Assembly: GCA_964019695.1 (NCBI GenBank)
Contig: OZ026517.1
Coordinates: 57,047,172-57,111,171 of the forward strand
Origin: Loripinus fragilis
Lineage: Eukaryota; Mollusca; Bivalvia; Lucinida; Lucinidae
Direction: 5' to 3'
Length of the DNA stretch: 64,000 nt
Below, piece by piece: positions 36,291 to 48,104 of the stretch. Each line of letters begins with the position of its first letter. Positions within the stretch are counted from its first letter, which is position 1. The notes under the pieces were generated by a model. The model was not told the DNA's origin, searched no databases, and saw only the letters and a program-made list of their open reading frames with translations. The translations under genes and the position numbers were made by a program.

Positions 36291-37074
36291 TTAAATTGGG
36301 CTGTTTGTAAACAAGTTTAGTCTACGATGTCCACGTAACGTTTGGATATCTATTTCCGTAAAGCAGTCGGTCAAAAATATCAGATTTTCCTGGATTTCCG
36401 GGACACAAGTATTGTCAAATCTATTGGAGTGTCAATAGCTAATTTATGCTGAGCTTTTCCGACATGTGCCGACTAGCTCCGGGCCCTCCCAATTAGAAAA
36501 CTATCTGGCCAATCAAAAACACTTCCCAACAACGTGACGTATTTAAATAAACATTGTAGATACCCAATGTCGACAAGTGAAAACGTGCGAATTTATGTAG
36601 TTTTCGGTTATATGGGGAATGTCTATCGCTAGATTGACTCGATGCCACATTACCAATGATGTTTTTGACGATATTTTGAGTCATTCTTCAAATGGTGAAA
36701 TGTTTACATAAACACCGACTCAGTCAGTAACACTGGTGCTGTGACGTTCTAAATACTGACGCCATCAGCCTGTAAACAACCACCGGTGCTGTTTGAAAAA
36801 CATAAAATTGGTTTTCAAGGTAACAATAAACATACAAAGCGGCTCTAAGTGGCCCCTTACAACTAATCGGCACTTCGTATGCAATATATACAAGCCTGTT
36901 TGCTTACAAAACAGTATTTCCTTTGGTGTTTTGATGCTGGCCTCGAGCACATGGCTGCTCGGTCTCGTGGTAATGGAACAAATTTCGATTGGCTGAGAAA
37001 GTCATGTGATATAGGTACATGTGACTTTAGTCCCGATGGAAATCCGGAAAAGTACGGAAGGCATATGAAATCAG
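36291..37074. other. Spacer downstream of the exon at 37075
   Basis: No supported gene. On the minus strand it would be 3' UTR and downstream sequence of the 37075-37566 exon; a polyadenylation site was not identified with certainty. Confidence 0.35.
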
Positions 37075-37566
37075 CTATGGTTCGTGACTAAAGTCATAAT
37101 ATTCTTTTTTATCGAGATGGAAATCGTCATGTGAGTCCGCGAATAGTCTGTACAAAAATAAGCCAAGTGTAGCCTGTTCATATCTGTGGCATGCATGATA
37201 TACGGTATTTGACCGACAGTGAAGTAACGCATCATTGTTCTTCTGCGTGGTCTTCATACACTCCTCAACTAGCGCACATTTCACCCAAGTCTGGATGACA
37301 TATTCATACACGAATTTGACATCACTGTGTACTAATATCAGTCCGCCTTGCCAGTCAAAGTAGTTCCGGTAAAGACATGGTGGCTCCTTTAGAAAAAGGA
37401 ACGTATCTTCGTGCATACGGGCAACTAAGGGATTCTGGCGACTGTCATCGTATCTTGAAAGCAGACCGTTTTGTTTGGCTTTTATAAATAATGGATCAAG
37501 GTTGGATGGTTTGAAACGGCACGAAGTGTCTATCCACATCACAAACTCGTAGTCCTTCAGCATCGG
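37075..37566 (-). CDS. Terminal exon of a glycosyltransferase-like (DUF1647-like) protein
   Basis: About 163 codons ending at TAG (37075-37077). The 5' side has a good acceptor on the minus strand, TTATTTATTATAG ahead of CCGATGCTGAAG, so the exon starts at 37566. GC-rich third positions suggest real host coding sequence. Features: YEFVMWIDTSCRF near the start, a DWQGG segment, a LVEECM region and YHACHRYEQATLGLFLYRLF near the end. The combination of a W-x-D-T-S segment with CHRY-Q...RLF resembles DUF1647-type, glycosyltransferase-fold proteins (from memory). Upstream exons would lie to the right, perhaps beyond the transposons at 38.5-56 kb; none was recognised. It could be an exon fragment or pseudogene, but the frame is intact. 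Confidence 0.5.
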   Translation of the reverse strand, partial: PMLKDYEFVMWIDTSCRFKPSNLDPLFIKAKQNGLLSRYDDSRQNPLVARMHEDTFLFLKEPPCLYRNYFDWQGGLILVHSDVKFVYEYVIQTWVKCALVEECMKTTQKNNDALLHCRSNTVYHACHRYEQATLGLFLYRLFADSHDDFHLDKKEYYDFSHEP

Positions 37567-37693
37567 CTATAATAAATAAATACAACATCTTAGGATACTC
37601 GAACTCAGATTGTTCGAAATACTCGATCATTCGAAATAAATTTCGAAGACAATGGATCCAGAGAATAAGGGCTATTTGAGCCATATGCTATGT

Positions 37694-37901
37694 GATTTCC
37701 AACAATGTGGCATTTTGACAAGTGTAGAATCAGACGAGCCTGGGCCGCCGCCTTTAAGCTACTTTTCTCTGACCGATGTTCGCTCGGTGGTTTGACGGTC
37801 GTAGACTATTCAAGCGACTAGCAAAGGCTCTGATCAGACTGCGCGTATGCGCAGGCTGGTCCGGGCCTTTGCTGGTCGCACATACCACATTGTTGGAAAT
37901 C
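37694..37901. mobile_element. Small inverted-repeat element with GCGCAG core
   Basis: The ends GATTTCCAACAATGTGG (37694-37710) and CCACATTGTTGGAAATC (37885-37901) are perfect 17-bp inverted repeats. The core GCAAAGGCTCTGATCAGACT...GGTCCGGGCCTTTGC belongs to the palindromic family. The window start (1-165) is another copy. Confidence 0.75.
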
Positions 37902-37955
37902 TCATGTCATGGCTCATTTATAAGCTATTTCAGAGCCGTCTCCAAACATATCTAT

Positions 37956-38014
37956 GTTTTGGGTGCGTAAAAGAAACGCCTTTCATAAAGACGTTTCTTT
38001 TATGCACCCAAAAC
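37956..38014. repeat. 23-bp near-perfect hairpin
   Basis: Arms 37956-37978 (GTTTTGGGTGCGTAAAAGAA...) and 37992-38014 differ at one position, with a 13-nt loop. Confidence 0.8.
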
Positions 38015-38367
38015 TATGTTTGGTATAAACAGAACAGATAATATTCATTTTAGTGTGTGATGGGTATATGTTTACCTCCATTTATACCAAACTACTGATA
38101 ATTCGAAATAAAACTTCTTGACCTTGATATTTCGTATAAACGAGATTCCAATTAATGCACATGAGTTTGTAACGCGACGTCTGATTTGATAACGTAATAA
38201 AAAATTGCAACAGTATATCCTGCGATATACTGTCGGAAATAGTTTGACGTCATTAATCACGTCTTATTTGGTTGGATGACAAGCGGCTTTATGAGGCTTG
38301 CAACGCTCCAATTTGAGCTTAAACTGCAGAAGTGCATTAGAATGGGGATAACCATAGTCAAAATGTT

Positions 38368-38484
38368 CATTTTGGGAGGTATATCGTCGAATATACGTTC
38401 GGAAATCACTTTTTACGGCTCCGCTCGCGCGTCGCCGTGAAACTAAATTTCCGACCATATATCCGATGATATACCTCCCCAAAT
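38368..38484. repeat. Imperfect palindrome with GGTATATCGTCG ends
   Basis: TTGGGAGGTATATCGTCGAA and the reverse of CGATGATATACCTCCCCAA flank a GC-rich centre (CGCTCGCGCGTCGCCG). Likely a short MITE. Confidence 0.55.
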
Positions 38485-38576
38485 GAAACTTTTGAGTACA
38501 GTTATCCCCTAAGTTTACTGATTATTACGATGGCCCAAATGGCTCACTTTTTCATTTCAGTGACAATTCACAATTC

Positions 38577-38636
38577 TGAATTCTGAATTCTGAATTCCGA
38601 ATTCCGAATTCTGAATTCTGAATTCCGAATTCTGAA
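38577..38636. repeat. AATTCTG/AATTCCG 7-bp array
   Basis: Seven-base units AATTC(T/C)G. Equivalent arrays occur at 39092-39160 in the same arm and inverted at 46576-46640 and 47170-47240 in the other arm. Confidence 0.9.
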
Positions 38637-39998
38637 TTTTTAATAAACTTGATAACGCTTTAACTACTATATCATACACTTATGTAAAACGCCAGACAGA
38701 GTACACCCTACCCTCCAGAGGATTGTACTTAAGGGTTTATTCAGTAGAATAGGGGGTACTTGTGAAGTAGAAGTTCCTGTGTGGAGTTTGCGGTACTACT
38801 GAAGTTTCTTCTAGCGGGTACTCCCTACCCTACAGAGTTTTATATGGGGAATAGGTGTTACCTGTAGATTGGGGGTTCTCTGTAGATACGCCATGGGGGT
38901 TGAGGTACTCTGTAGAGTAGAGGTAATTCCTAGATAGGAGGCAGGCATGGGAGTTTATTGGTTACTAGTACACCCTATTCTAGAATGGTAATCTGCAGTA
39001 AGGGTTATTATGTACATAAGAGTTATACTGTAAGATAGGGCCTATATACCATGGGAGGTAACTTTTGAATGTCAATAATTATTCACAATTCTGAATTCTG
39101 AATTCCGAATTCTGAATTCTGAATTCTGAATTCCGAATTCTGAATTTTGAATTTTGAATAAACTTGATAGACGAGTTCATCTACTATATCATACACTTGT
39201 GTAAAGCGCCAGACAGACCGAGTTCAAAATGGCTGTGCAGATTTAAATATTTTAGTTGATAACTAGTATTGTGTGTGATTTGAAGTATTATTAGACAGCG
39301 TTTGAAATACTGATATTTACTTCTACTTTTTAACATCTATGTTAAAAATTATAAGTGGCCCTACCATGCTTATGCAAGAAGCCTGGTAGGTCCATTTCCT
39401 ACTTCTAACTTCTTAATTCTAATTTCGATGTTTGTATGTTGGCACGTAAGTGTCCATGCATGCGTAGATATATGCGTGCAGACGCCCTTCTCTGTCTGTC
39501 TGTGTGTCTGTAGGTATGTATTAACATGTATGTGTTTATGTCCAAATGAGGGTTTAATTGGAACACTCTGCGAATGTTGTGAAACATGTCAGACTATATG
39601 ATGCAGAACGCAGGAAAAGGGCCCTTATGGGTAGATTTTCACATTTTCAGTTTTTGCCTTTTATCAATAGGTATATGTTCAAGTTATTGATTTGTATACT
39701 TTTCGTTCGGAAATTATACACGTCAGTCCTAAAATACGGTTTTGTATAGCAGTACCCTTTAATCTGACGTCACAATTTTAGCGACGTTACGTCAAACTGA
39801 TGGATAGAAATCCTCGTATCAGCAACTAATCGGCAATCGTTGGATGAAAAGAGCAAACATCCCATTAAGAAGAAAGGATCTTTAACTACTTATTCCAAAC
39901 AATTTGCAAAAATATGGTGGTCGTACCTTCAAAATTGACAATTCTAGAGCAGTTTAAAGTGGTATACGTCAACAGATATTGGTACACACTTGTGACGT

Positions 39999-40195
39999 TG
40001 GGAGCACAGTGGCTCAGAGGTAGATTGCTTGACTCGAGACCGAGGGGCCATGGGTTCGAGCCTCACCGGCGTAACTGCGTTGTGTCCTTGAGCAAGACAC
40101 ATTTATCCTAGCTTAGTACTCGTTTATCCCAGGAAGACCCGTCCCAACATAGCTGAAAGATTGTTGATGGGACGTAAAGAATCAAATAAAAAAAA
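39999..40195 (+). mobile_element. SINE-B, full-length copy
   Basis: A tRNA-like head with A box TGGCTCAGAGG and B box GGTTCGAGCCTC, then GTGTCCTTGAGCAAGACAC, then GATTGTTGATGGGACGTAAA and an A tail. Perfect 13-bp duplication ACACTTGTGACGT at 39986-39998 and 40196-40208. Confidence 0.93.
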
Positions 40196-40741
40196 ACACT
40201 TGTGACGTAACTTGACGTCGTCGGGAATAAGCGTTATTTAGTTTTATACCTACGGACAATCCGTGGCCGTTTTAAGGCAGGATACAAGACAGATATATTC
40301 TTTACATCAAAAGGGCACCAGTCTGTCGGATAAGGCCGTGGCCCCGTCTCAATATGACCTTAGCTTGGTGGCACGTTCTAATACAAACACAACAACAACA
40401 ACATCAAAAGGGTCTGCATATACAATACACGCCTTTACCTGAATATTTTGACTCATTGCTGTTATTCATAGTTGTTGCATTTTGTTTCAGTTTTGAAACG
40501 AAAGGTCGTACCTTCTGCGTCCAACCTTAGAATTTATTGGTATCGAGGGTGGGTCCACGGCGGGGTCGAGTGATCAATATATTTTCACTCTTTTTTGTGT
40601 CCCACATGAGCTGATAAATGGTGTCAGAAAATAAGCGATTCAAACTCATGCGAGCATACACATTTACGAAATAAACTTTTGATTCAAGAGAATAACTAGT
40701 CCCAGCCTGCATACAGTTTTGATCAACTATCGGCCCCCTAG

Positions 40742-41010
40742 CGAGCTGGAGGGCCGATTGTGGCCCATTGGATAAGATGGGTCCCGACGCGACATAACCT
40801 ATCTTTGGGGTTTCCGACACGGCGAGACTTAAATCAGTCTCCTTGGCTACAGAGACTAGCTAGAGAAATGCAATTTTGCTCTTAGCAAGTCAATATATGA
40901 TTCTTTCTAATAAGCGCATATAACAAAGATGCTGATCAGACTGCGCGGATGCGCAGACTTGTCAGCGCCTTCTTTGTTCACAAACTCCCGAATACAGTAT
41001 TTCTCGGGTA
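40742..41010. repeat. GCGCAG-family copy
   Basis: CTCCTTGGCTACAGAGACTA, then TGATCAGACTGCGCGGATGC and CGCAGACTTGTCAGCGCC, matching the family palindrome in inverse orientation. Confidence 0.6.
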
Positions 41011-41687
41011 GTCATTGTAAAGGCCCAGATCGGTAAATCGATTTATTGCGCAAATCAGTTTGCTTTAGTTCGTTACTAGTTCCAAAATGAAGACGACATA
41101 GTTCCCGGCAATATTGTTTTTGAAAAACAACTACTGTACAAGCTTGATTTATATACAGTCATGGGACATACTTATTCACCACGTCTAACTTAATGTATTA
41201 CCTTTTTTTCTTTCTTCTTTTTTGCAAAGAGTATTGTCCCCAAAGTATAGAGGCTTAAATTTTGAAAATAGTACCAAAAGGTAGCAAACTGATTTACGCA
41301 ATACTATTTTTATTGAAGCCTTCATGGTTTCTGGTATTTTCGTTTGATAGTCATTTAAACACATCACACTTTTTCCGGTAACGTTCACGTCGGGGTAGCG
41401 TCAATGATATATTTTTAAAAAAATATGTTTACTTTAAACATTTTAAGAGCGTTCTACCGGAGGGCCTTGAGCGTAGGTATTTCAGTGTACATATTGCTAT
41501 TTTCTATAAAGTTGCAATTCATTCCTGTAAGTTTTTTTTGTAAATTGCGTCATGGTATTTTTTGTATTTTTTTGTATTTTTTGTATTTTTTTTTTTGTAT
41601 TTTTTTTTTTACAAAATGCACTGTTTTGAATGGCGACGTCGCGAATAATTATGTCCTTGGACTGTAGGTAGGCCTACATCGATAAAT

Positions 41688-41886
41688 TTTGTTTGTTTTG
41701 TTGCTTTACGTCCCAAGTCAACAGCTATGGTCATTGCGGGACGGTCAGTTCACCTTACCACACTTTTTCCTGGGCAGGCTTGAACAAGCGGTTAACCAGT
41801 AATTCGTGCACATACTTTCGCTTGTAACTGACAACAACCCTTCTTGAATGAATGAATCAGCGGAAGGGAGGAGAATGACCGTAGAA
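41688..41886 (-). mobile_element. SINE-A, 5'-truncated
   Basis: Retains the body and tail of SINE-A, but the tRNA head is missing. A perfect 10-bp duplication ATCGATAAAT lies at 41678-41687 and 41887-41896. Confidence 0.92.
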
Positions 41887-42574
41887 ATCGATAAATGGCC
41901 AGCATGGTCGTATTGGTCTTTAGTATGGTTCAAAAGGTTCCATTCTTGAGGTTGAATTTATATTGATTAGCAGGGGAAAGAAGTTGAATTGAAATGAATT
42001 AACGTCCATTCTTTCTCCTATCATTAATTTAACCGCGGTTCTTTTTCTTTAAACTCACAAAAGTCGTAATAATTTCTAAAATAGTTTAAAACGAATATTG
42101 AAAACCTGAAACAGTAGATCTATGTGAAATTTCCATGAAATATAAAGCTATGAAGCTATATAGATCTATTCAATATATTTTAGAGCATCGGGTTACGTCT
42201 GGTTTCCCGGACTCGACAGTTAGGCAGTGTAAAAGACAAAAGCATATTAACACTAAACCAAAATACGCGGGGTAGGCCCGAAAATAAACCATCGAAATCT
42301 TCTGTACTCTTTTTGCTGGATTACAGGTATTTCCTCGTTGTTCGATCAATTCCCTTGTCTAGGAGATTTTTTTTCAAGCAAAAATATTTTGAATACAGAA
42401 ACTAAGTATAGTTACATGATTGATGCAGTAACTAAATCCTAATATTTATTTTTGGTAAGATAAAATTAAAACTGAAAAATATTAGTTATTTTCCTATCCT
42501 CCAATATTGAATATTCGTTTTATATTTATAAATTGTTTTTCATGGCTTCATCTCAAAATGCGAATTAAGTATCC

Positions 42575-43230
42575 GCCTTGGTGTAGGGGATAAACCTATG
42601 TCTTGTAAACCAGGGATCGCAGGTTCGATTCCCGGCTTCTCCCAGTCTGTCGGATGAGACTTTAAGCCGTAGCCCGTCTTCTGAGACGCTTTCAAAAACC
42701 AGAACCACTGTCGGTTGAGCCTTCGGGTGCTCCTACCACAAAACCATAAACCCACCCGGCCAGTACTGGTACAGCCAAGGAACACGGCCACAAACACGCA
42801 ATACGTCTCCGGTACATAAAACCACAAAAACATAAACCCGCCCGGCCAGTACAGGCTATTATAGCCAAGGAACACGACCACAAACAAGAGAATTACATAT
42901 CCGGTAGCATATGTCTTGTAAGCCAGGGGACCAGGTTTGATTCCTGGCTTCTCCAAGTCTGTCGGTTGAGACTTAAGGCCGTGGCCCCGTTTTCTGAGAC
43001 GCTTTAAAATCAGAACCACTGCCGGTTGAGCTTTCGCCCAGCCATCATCCAATCACGGGCCACTATCGGCAAAGTTTGAATCAACCATCGGTTTCGCTAG
43101 CGGGCCGATAGTGGCCTGATTGATTGTGCTCACTAGGCGGGTGCTCCTGGACATAAAAACCATAACCCATCCGGTCAGTACTGGTTATAGCCAAAGAACA
43201 CGGCCACAAACAATAGAATTACGTCTCCGG
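42575..43230 (+). mobile_element. SINE-C cluster (tRNA-headed, partly duplicated)
   Basis: The head at 42575-42642 has an A box-like TGGTGTAGGGG, a CTTGTAAACC segment at the anticodon-loop position and B box GGTTCGATTCC. The body AGTCTGTCGG, TGAGACGCTTT, AGAACCACTG, CGGCCAGTACTGG and GAACACGGCCACAAAC recurs after a second, diverged head at 42908-42955 and again at 43133-43230. A body fragment lies at 40318-40350. A SINE rather than a functional tRNA gene, because the cloverleaf pairing is poor. Confidence 0.7.
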
Positions 43231-43976
43231 TCAAAAGTTTTTATTTTATTTTTACTTTTGCCTTAATTATAATTGAATATCAAGGATTTCTTGGAAAGCG
43301 CTGATTCATTGTAGATAGTTTGTAAGAGAGTCTATAGGATATATCAGTTCCGATAAAAACAGCCACAGTCTAGAATCTGATGTAAGCGTCATGGATTGAA
43401 ACGTAAAATAATCACTTTTGACGTCAATAACTCGTAACGTCATTTATAACATTAAGGGCCCAAATCGTGCGTTGCGCATCATATTGGCACCGGAATCCTT
43501 GAATTCTGTGAGTGTCTAGAAAGTGTCACAGACTGATCGAATGTTTTTGGGCGGGTCCTAGCAGGTAAAAAAATGTAATTCGATTGGCACCTAAATCCTG
43601 GAAGTCTGCGAGTCACCAGAATGTGTCGCAGACCGATGCATTGGCTTGGAGAGTGTCGCAGGAGTTCCAAACAGAGTTTAGCTCGATTGGCACCGAAATC
43701 CTGAAAGTCTGCGAGTGTCCAGAAATTGTCACAGAACATCGAAATGAATTGGGGAGGGTCGTTGTCTTTGTGTGCGTGTGTGTGTGTGTGAGTATGTTTA
43801 TGTATGTATATATGGCAGTCTGTTAATTTCCTTATTTCTAACTTCTAACTTCTTACTTCTAACTTCTTACTTCTAACTTCGATGTTTGTATGTTGGCACG
43901 TATGTGTCCATGCATGCGTGCGTACATGCGTGCATACACACATGCCTGTCTGTCCATCTTTTTGATTGACAGTATG

Positions 43977-44320
43977 CAAGTATGTATGTATGTATGTATG
44001 TATGTATGTATGTATGTATGTATGTGACAGTCTGTAAATTTTTCCTTGTTTCTAACTTCTAACTTCTTAGTTCTAACTTCGATGTTTGTATGTTGGCACG
44101 TATGTGTCCATGCATACATGCGTACATGCGTGCATACACACATGTCTGTCTGTCCATCTTCTGATTGACAGTATGTATGTATGTATGTATGTATGTAGGT
44201 AGGTAGGTAGGTAGGTATGTATGTATGTATGTATGTTTGTTTGCGCGCGTGCGTGCGTGCGTCCGTGCGTCCGTGCGTGCGTATGTATGTATGTTTGTAT
44301 GTATGTATGTATGTATGTAT
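43977..44320. repeat. (TATG)n/(TAGG)n/(TGCG)n microsatellites in foldback centre
   Basis: Runs of TATG at 43977-44023, a mixed TATG/TAGG/TGCG run at 44170-44320. Two TTCTAACTTCTAACTTCTTA blocks precede them. The Cys- and His-rich frames here are simple-sequence artefacts. Confidence 0.9.
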
Positions 44321-44630
44321 CAGAATAATTCGCCTTATTTAACTGAAGTTCTGTGGGAAGCATTTGTTAAAAATAAGGATTATCAATATTAAGTAAGTCA
44401 TCTAAATATCTGAAGGTGGAGATAAAAAGGTTTGACTGCATTTACATTCCTTGCAAAGTCCTCGAACAACATGGTAAGCTGACAGACAGACATACGTGCC
44501 AACATACAAACATAGAAGTTAGAAGTAAGAAGGTAGAAGTTAGCAGTAAGAAGTTAGAAGTAGGAAGTTAGAAGTAAGAAGTTAGAAGTTAGAAATAAGG
44601 AGATTCACAGACTGTCATAAATACATACAT

Positions 44631-44631
<1 letters not shown>

Positions 44632-44688
<57 letters not shown>
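44632..44688. repeat. (AC)n microsatellite
   Basis: Uninterrupted AC dinucleotides in the right foldback arm; the left-arm counterpart is the shorter TG run at 43772-43792. A (GACA)n run follows at 45063-45098. Confidence 0.95.
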
Positions 44689-44690
<2 letters not shown>

Positions 44691-45061
44691 CCTCCCCAAT
44701 CCATTTCACTGTTCTGTGACAATTTCTGGACACTCTTAGACTTTCAGGATTCCAATGCCAATCAAGTTTGACTCTGTTTCGAACTCCTGCGTCACTCTCC
44801 AAGCCAATGCTTCGGTCTGCGAATCTTTTTGGAGACTCGCAGGCTTCCAGGATTTAGGTGCCAATCGAGTTTAGCCCTGTTTTCACCTGCTAGGACCCTC
44901 CCAAAACCATTCCATCAGTCTGCGACACTTTCTGGACACTCACAGATTTCCAGGATTCCGGTGCCAATATAGTCAGACATGTTTCACAACATGCGCAGAG
45001 TGTTCCAATTTAACCTCATTTGGACATACACACATACATGTATATACAAAATTACATACAC

Positions 45062-45096
<35 letters not shown>

Positions 45097-45249
45097 TGGG
45101 CGTCTGCACGCATATACTCACGAATGCATGGACACTTACGTGCCAACATACAAACATCGAATTTAGAATTAAGAAGTTAGAAGTAAGAAAAGGCCCTACC
45201 AGGCTTCTTGCATAAGCCTGGTAGGGCCACTTAATATTTTTAACATATA

Positions 45250-46368
45250 CTTAAGGAATAAAGAAACGCAACAGACAAAAATATAATTTTTGCGTGTTTA
45301 TATGACGGCTTGGTGAAATCTCTTTTGAAAGTTTCTTATTGAGTGTTTATAGCATGTGATGAAATACCAAAACGTCATTTTAACGCTACATTTTACGCTA
45401 CAAGATGAAAACATATGAAAACGTAAAAAGTGACGTAAACGTCAGAATAAAGATCAAGAAACCGCGTCTTTTCCATGTTTGGTTATTTGGCGTCGACTTG
45501 ACAATTTGCAAATTGAACAAACGTCCAATCAAATTCGTAATGCAGTCAGATATTTCGTCGAAACACGCTACTTGAATGGCAAGATACACAATGGTAGTGA
45601 ATAAGCGATAAACGTCAATTAGAGCCGTCGGGTTTGGGTCGCTGGTGGATATACAGGATAAGATAAACCTAGAGACATCAGAACATGTTTTCTTGGAAAA
45701 AACTGACTTTTCAGCTTCCGTAGAAATACGCTGGTAAGGTGTTTATATTGACGTTAGCCAAACAAAACACGGCATAATGCAAGAGAAAACATCTGATTAC
45801 ATGCTGAGAGTGAACACCAAACTTGTTAACTGTAACCTAAACTTTATCACTGGACCATTTTATCATTAGAAAAAACACATAAACATAATGGAAAGCATTA
45901 AAACACAGGATATCGACTTTTGACGTCAGAATTGAGTTTTTTGACGTCTGAAGATCTCAAGTCATTATTCTTGAACAAAACGTTCAAGCAGAAAAGAAAA
46001 TTTACGCGTTTCACGCAGTATTCAAAGTTGACGTTAATGACGTTAAGTCGTTTCAGAATCCTACAGAATCTTCGCAATTTGATCATTTCCTTGATCCGCA
46101 ATCTATGCCAAGACTTTTTAAAACAATAAACCGATGGTTGATTCAAACTTTGCTGTAATTGACCCTGTTTAAGCAGATTACTACGAGGGTCAGGCTGTTT
46201 ACGCGCATACCAAAATGATTACGTAATCGATAATAACGTGGCACCTGCTGTTATTTGACGGACAGATACTGCTCCTATGGAAAAATATCATTTGAACTAA
46301 TAACTTGCATCATATTGTATGCTTACAGTGACTCGAAGTGTTTGTTGCGTTTCTTTATTCCTTAAGTA
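45250..46368. mobile_element. TA-flanked DNA element, family T, compact copy
   Basis: The TIRs TACTTAAGGAATAAAGAAAC run 30 bp with one mismatch, and TA flanks at 45248-45249 and 46369-46370. It sits in the right foldback arm; the matching point in the left arm (about 39341) reads ATCTATGTTAAAAA with a single TA, which is the empty site. No transposase; the short frames at 45898-46146 parallel those at 17232-17513. Confidence 0.88.
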
Positions 46369-47292
46369 TAGATATTAGAAGTTAGAAGTAAGAATTGGCA
46401 CTACCAGGCTTTCGTAAATATCAGTATTTCAAATGCTGTCTAATAATACTTCAAATCACACAAATACTAGTTATCAACTAAAAATATCAAATCTGCACAG
46501 CCATTTTGAACTCAGTCTGTCTGGCGTTATACAAGTGTATGACATAGTAAATGAAAGCGTCTATCAAGTTTATTCAAAATTCAGAATTCGGAATTCGGAA
46601 TTCAGAATTCAGAATTCGGAATTCAGAATTCGGAATCCAGAATTGTGAATTATTATTGACATTCAAAAGTTTTCTCCAATGCTATATAGGCCCTATCTTA
46701 CAGTGTAACTCTTATGTACATAATAACCCTTACTGCACAAATTACCATTCTAGAATAGGGTGTACTAGTAACCAATAAACTCCCATGCCTGCCTTCTATC
46801 TAGGAAGAACCTCTACTCTACAGAGTACCTCAATACCCGTGGCGTATCTACAGAGAACCCCCACTCTACAGGTAACACCTATTCCCCATATGGTGCTCTG
46901 TAGGGTAGAGAGTACCCGCTAGAAGAAAGGTGCCTACTTCAGTAGGGCTATTTAAGCGCTTGCGCAGGAGGTACTCTATGGATTATGCGTTATTCTATGT
47001 GCAAAAGGGAGTACCCCGAACTCCACAAAGGAACTTCTACTTCACAAAGTACCCCCTATCCTACTGAATAAATCCTTAAGTAAAATCCTCTGGAGGGTAG
47101 GGTGTACTCACTCTTTCTGGCGTTTTACACAAGTGCATGATATAGTAAATAAAAGCGTTATCAAGTTTATTCAAAATTCAGAATTCAGAATTCGGAATTT
47201 AGAATTCAGAATTCAGAATTCGGAATTCAGAATTCAGAATTGTGAATTGTCGCTGAAATGAAAAGTGAGCCATTTGGGCCATCGTAGATTAT

Positions 47293-48104
47293 ACATTGTA
47301 AATTCATTGTTCCTTACAGAATGCCAAACAAATAAATGCTGACCATTATGATGAACAGCTTCTACCCAATGACTGTGATACACAGAAAGAATGAGATCGT
47401 TTCTAGAATAAAGCTAGATAATTTTCAGATGAAAACATATGAGACATCACTCATTTCATAGAATAGTATGATGCTTGTAATCTTGAAAAATACATCAATG
47501 TCCCAAAGATCTTAACATTTCTAAAAGTCCTCCCAATGACCTATCTGTGCTTGTTTGGTCTGAAATAGTTAGTGAGTATGGTCAGGAAATACCACAATCA
47601 CAAACTGCGGACAAACCTGTGGCATCGTGAGGAACAGCCACAAAACAATCATGAGACAACAGTAAGACAAACAAAGCAAAGTGACGCACAACAAAAAATA
47701 GATCAATTACAGAATCCCACAATGGGAGCGACACTCAACTGCGATCAACAATAACAGTACCACCACCTTAGAACGGAACAGACAGCAGCCAGAGCCACTG
47801 GGGTCTTAAATGCATTTTATTGGTACTAAAACTGGTCATTGGTTCGGAAGATTGAGTGCAAACTAAGCTTTTTCACAGAGTTAAATAAGCTTGGTAACTT
47901 TTAGAATTGGGTCAAGGTTGCCAAAATGTATGTCCTTAAGGTCCATCTTTTACTGTAGCTATGTCAGGGTTGCTTCAGAAGATAGCGTACTAACAAAGAC
48001 AGAGTACTAACAAGGCTTTATGTAATAGAGATATATGAAATGTCTCCAAACTGATTCGAGTTATTTGATTTGTTTAACACAATTTATAGGCGGATGACTG
48101 AGAA
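47293..48104. other. Spacer with a short repeat shared with 55390-55500
   Basis: At 47570-47620, ATACCACAATCACAAACTGC and flanks recur at 55434-55453 in the same orientation (translated QEIPQSQTAD / QKIPQSQTAD). The similarity spans roughly 110 bp. It may be a remnant of one coding family; no intact gene. Confidence 0.45.

Larger units (their letters stand above)
39599..43481. mobile_element. 3.88-kb TA-inserted TIR element in the left foldback arm
   Basis: The ends TGATGCAGAACGCAGGAAAA and (reverse-complemented) TGATGCGCAACGCACGATTT are an imperfect TIR that continues GGGCCCTTA. TA lies at 39597-39598 and 43482-43483. The right arm of the foldback preserves the empty site: at about 44972 it reads GACTATATTGG on the complementary strand. 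It carries SINE-B (39999), SINE-A (41688), SINE-C (42575) and a GCGCAG-family copy (40742-41010), but no transposase. Confidence 0.8.
38526..47286. mobile_element. 8.76-kb foldback element with very long inverted arms
   Basis: The termini TACGATGGCCCAAATGGCTC match in inverse at 47265-47286, with GATTAT repeated at 38520-38525 and 47287-47292. The left arm runs 38526-39598 and continues at 43482 to about 44330. The right arm runs from about 44470 to 45249 and continues 46369-47286. Each arm holds, in mirrored order, two blocks of AATTCTG/AATTCCG 7-mers, a block of GTACTC/TACCC-rich sequence, GCTGTGCAGATTT, TATGTTGGCACGTA, and a block with repeated CAGACxGA. Two DNA transposons interrupt it; without them it is about 3755 bp. 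No ORF. A Foldback-like element is inferred. Confidence 0.8.

Noticed and set aside
43859..44363. Cys/His/Thr-rich frames on the minus strand
   Set aside because: They are TATG/TGCG microsatellite and foldback-arm sequence.
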